DNA of 6,892 bases from Gammaproteobacteria bacterium (GTDB lineage: Bacteria; Pseudomonadota; Gammaproteobacteria; Methylococcales; Methylomonadaceae), in assembly GCA_024511045.1 (NCBI GenBank), contig JANEMG010000128.1, positions 1-6,892 of the forward strand, in the 5' to 3' direction. Shown piece by piece: positions 6,201 through 6,892 of this stretch. The position numbers and the translations under genes are program-made. A model generated the notes under the pieces. The model was not told the origin of the DNA. It saw only the letters and a program-made list of their open reading frames with translations, and searched no databases. Numbering within the stretch: position 1 is the first letter of the stretch; the number at the start of each line of letters is the position of its first letter.

Positions 6201-6767
6201 ATGATCAACAGATTGACAGGAATTCTTTCATTACTGCTGCTGCTCAATGGCTGCTCGACCATGCAGGTCAATGTCGATTACGATCAAACAGTAACATTCG
6301 ACAATCTGCAAAGCTACGCCTGGGTGCCAGGAACGCCGGAAAAATCCAACAATCCCAAACTGGATTCCGATACATTGCTGCATGACCGCATCCAGGGAGC
6401 CATCAACAGCTGGTTGTCAGTCCATGGCTACCAACAGAAACCGCTGCAGCAGGCGGACTTTCTGGTTGCCTACCGGGTCATCGTCGAAGACAAAACCAGC
6501 GTGACAGTACTGAACGATTATTATGGCTACCCGATGGGCTGGCGCTACGGTTATTACCGGCCCTATGGCACCCAGCGAACCTACGTCTACGATTATCAGC
6601 AGGGCACCATCATCATCGACATCGTCGACCCGAAAACCCGCAAGCTGATGTGGCGTGGCTCGGCCAGCGACGAAGTCCGTGAAAAGACAACGCCGGAAAA
6701 AAGGCAGCAGAAAATCACCGAAGCAGTCGATGCCATTCTGAAAAACTTTCCACCGGGAAAAAAATAA
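6201..6767 (+). CDS. DUF4136-family predicted outer-membrane lipoprotein
   Basis: A 188-residue protein of unknown function. It has a lipoprotein signal: charged start MINR, hydrophobic run (8-15) and the lipobox LNGC with Cys18. Asparagine at the -2 position is unusual but tolerated. Serine at 19, not aspartate, predicts outer-membrane sorting. The mature part fits DUF4136: VDYDQTVTFDNLQSYAWVPG (25-44), a helix DRIQGAINSWLSVHGY (62-77), DFLVAYRV (86-93), GTIIIDIVDPKTRKLMWRG (135-153) and EAVDAILKNFPP (174-185). A Tyr/Gly-rich stretch (107-123) lies in the middle. I chose ATG 6201 because GAGGGAG (6186-6192) precedes it by eight bases and the signal peptide starts there. An upstream in-frame GTG at 6162 would overlap kdsB and add 13 residues before the signal. 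It is probably co-transcribed with kdsB. Confidence 0.87.
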   Translation: MINRLTGILSLLLLLNGCSTMQVNVDYDQTVTFDNLQSYAWVPGTPEKSNNPKLDSDTLLHDRIQGAINSWLSVHGYQQKPLQQADFLVAYRVIVEDKTSVTVLNDYYGYPMGWRYGYYRPYGTQRTYVYDYQQGTIIIDIVDPKTRKLMWRGSASDEVREKTTPEKRQQKITEAVDAILKNFPPGKK

Positions 6768-6892
6768 TCGAAAGAGGTAAATGCAAAACTCGAAAAACCA
6801 GTGAATTTTTTGGCTAACTGGCGCCAAAACAAGGGGATAAGGAGGGGCGTGTCTGGTGCCTATTTGTTATGATAGGCGCTCCAAAACTCAAT
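6768..6892. other. Gene-free 3' flank with inverted and direct repeats
   Basis: No convincing gene is present. TTTTGGC (6808-6814) pairs with GCCAAAA (6823-6829) around an eight-base loop. GTGCCTAT (6856-6863) pairs with ATAGGCGC (6872-6879), including one G-T wobble, around another eight-base loop. Neither is followed by a T-run, so neither is a clear rho-independent terminator. GGCGCCAAAAC (6820-6830) recurs as GGCGCTCCAAAAC (6875-6887), a direct repeat with a two-base insertion. A seven-codon frame, MQNSKNQ, starts at ATG 6781 behind AGAGG; it is too short to call a gene. Confidence 0.45.

Noticed and set aside
6808..6829. A rho-independent terminator after the lipoprotein gene.
   Set aside because: The hairpin has T residues before it, not after it, and a stem with only three G-C pairs on either strand reading.
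6839..6892. A possible new gene start (AAGGAGG then GTG at 6856) open to the window end.
   Set aside because: Only 12 codons are visible, they overlap a hairpin, and nothing in them is recognisable.
1..6892. CRISPR arrays, tRNA or rRNA genes, insertion sequences, prophage or defence genes.
   Set aside because: No repeat-spacer pattern, cloverleaf-like segment, transposase-like protein or terminal inverted repeats were seen; the genes are conserved housekeeping genes.

Overview
The window looks like ordinary chromosomal housekeeping DNA from a gammaproteobacterium of moderate to high GC content. This rests on three things: the aroC protein follows the enteric/pseudomonad form closely; the gene order exbB-exbD-lpxK-Trm112-kdsB is the one known from Pseudomonas and related groups; and lipid A and Kdo genes imply a Gram-negative outer membrane. 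A methanotroph-like (Methylococcales) host would fit, but that is only a guess. All convincing genes lie on the + strand.

Layout. The first ~90 bases are not recognised with confidence. They adjoin a decayed 3' piece of prmB (about 82-478) that has lost its N-terminal half and carries an in-frame amber codon. A likely sigma-70 promoter (522-550) then drives aroC (607-1695). A HcaT-like MFS transporter follows after 9 bases (1705-2877). exbB (2920-3534) and exbD (3534-3953) overlap by one base, and lpxK (3997-5028) closes this block. A 180-base leader with a consensus -10 hexamer and two small hairpins precedes a second unit: a Trm112/YcaR-family protein (5209-5397), kdsB (5399-6169) and a DUF4136 lipoprotein (6201-6767). 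The last 125 bases hold small inverted and direct repeats but no convincing gene.

How the genes relate. AroC makes chorismate, the aromatic branch point, and the adjacent transporter belongs to a family linked to aromatic acids. LpxK and KdsB supply consecutive steps of the lipid A-Kdo pathway: LpxK makes lipid IVA and KdsB makes the CMP-Kdo that is attached to it. ExbB/ExbD form a proton-driven inner-membrane motor that powers outer-membrane processes. The DUF4136 protein is a predicted outer-membrane lipoprotein. The second half of the window is therefore centred on the cell envelope.

I found no mobile element, CRISPR array, RNA gene or clearly new system. The points most worth checking are the broken prmB and its 5' junction, the aroC-transporter pairing, the unusual start codons (GTG, TTG, GTG), and the lipoprotein gene appended to kdsB.
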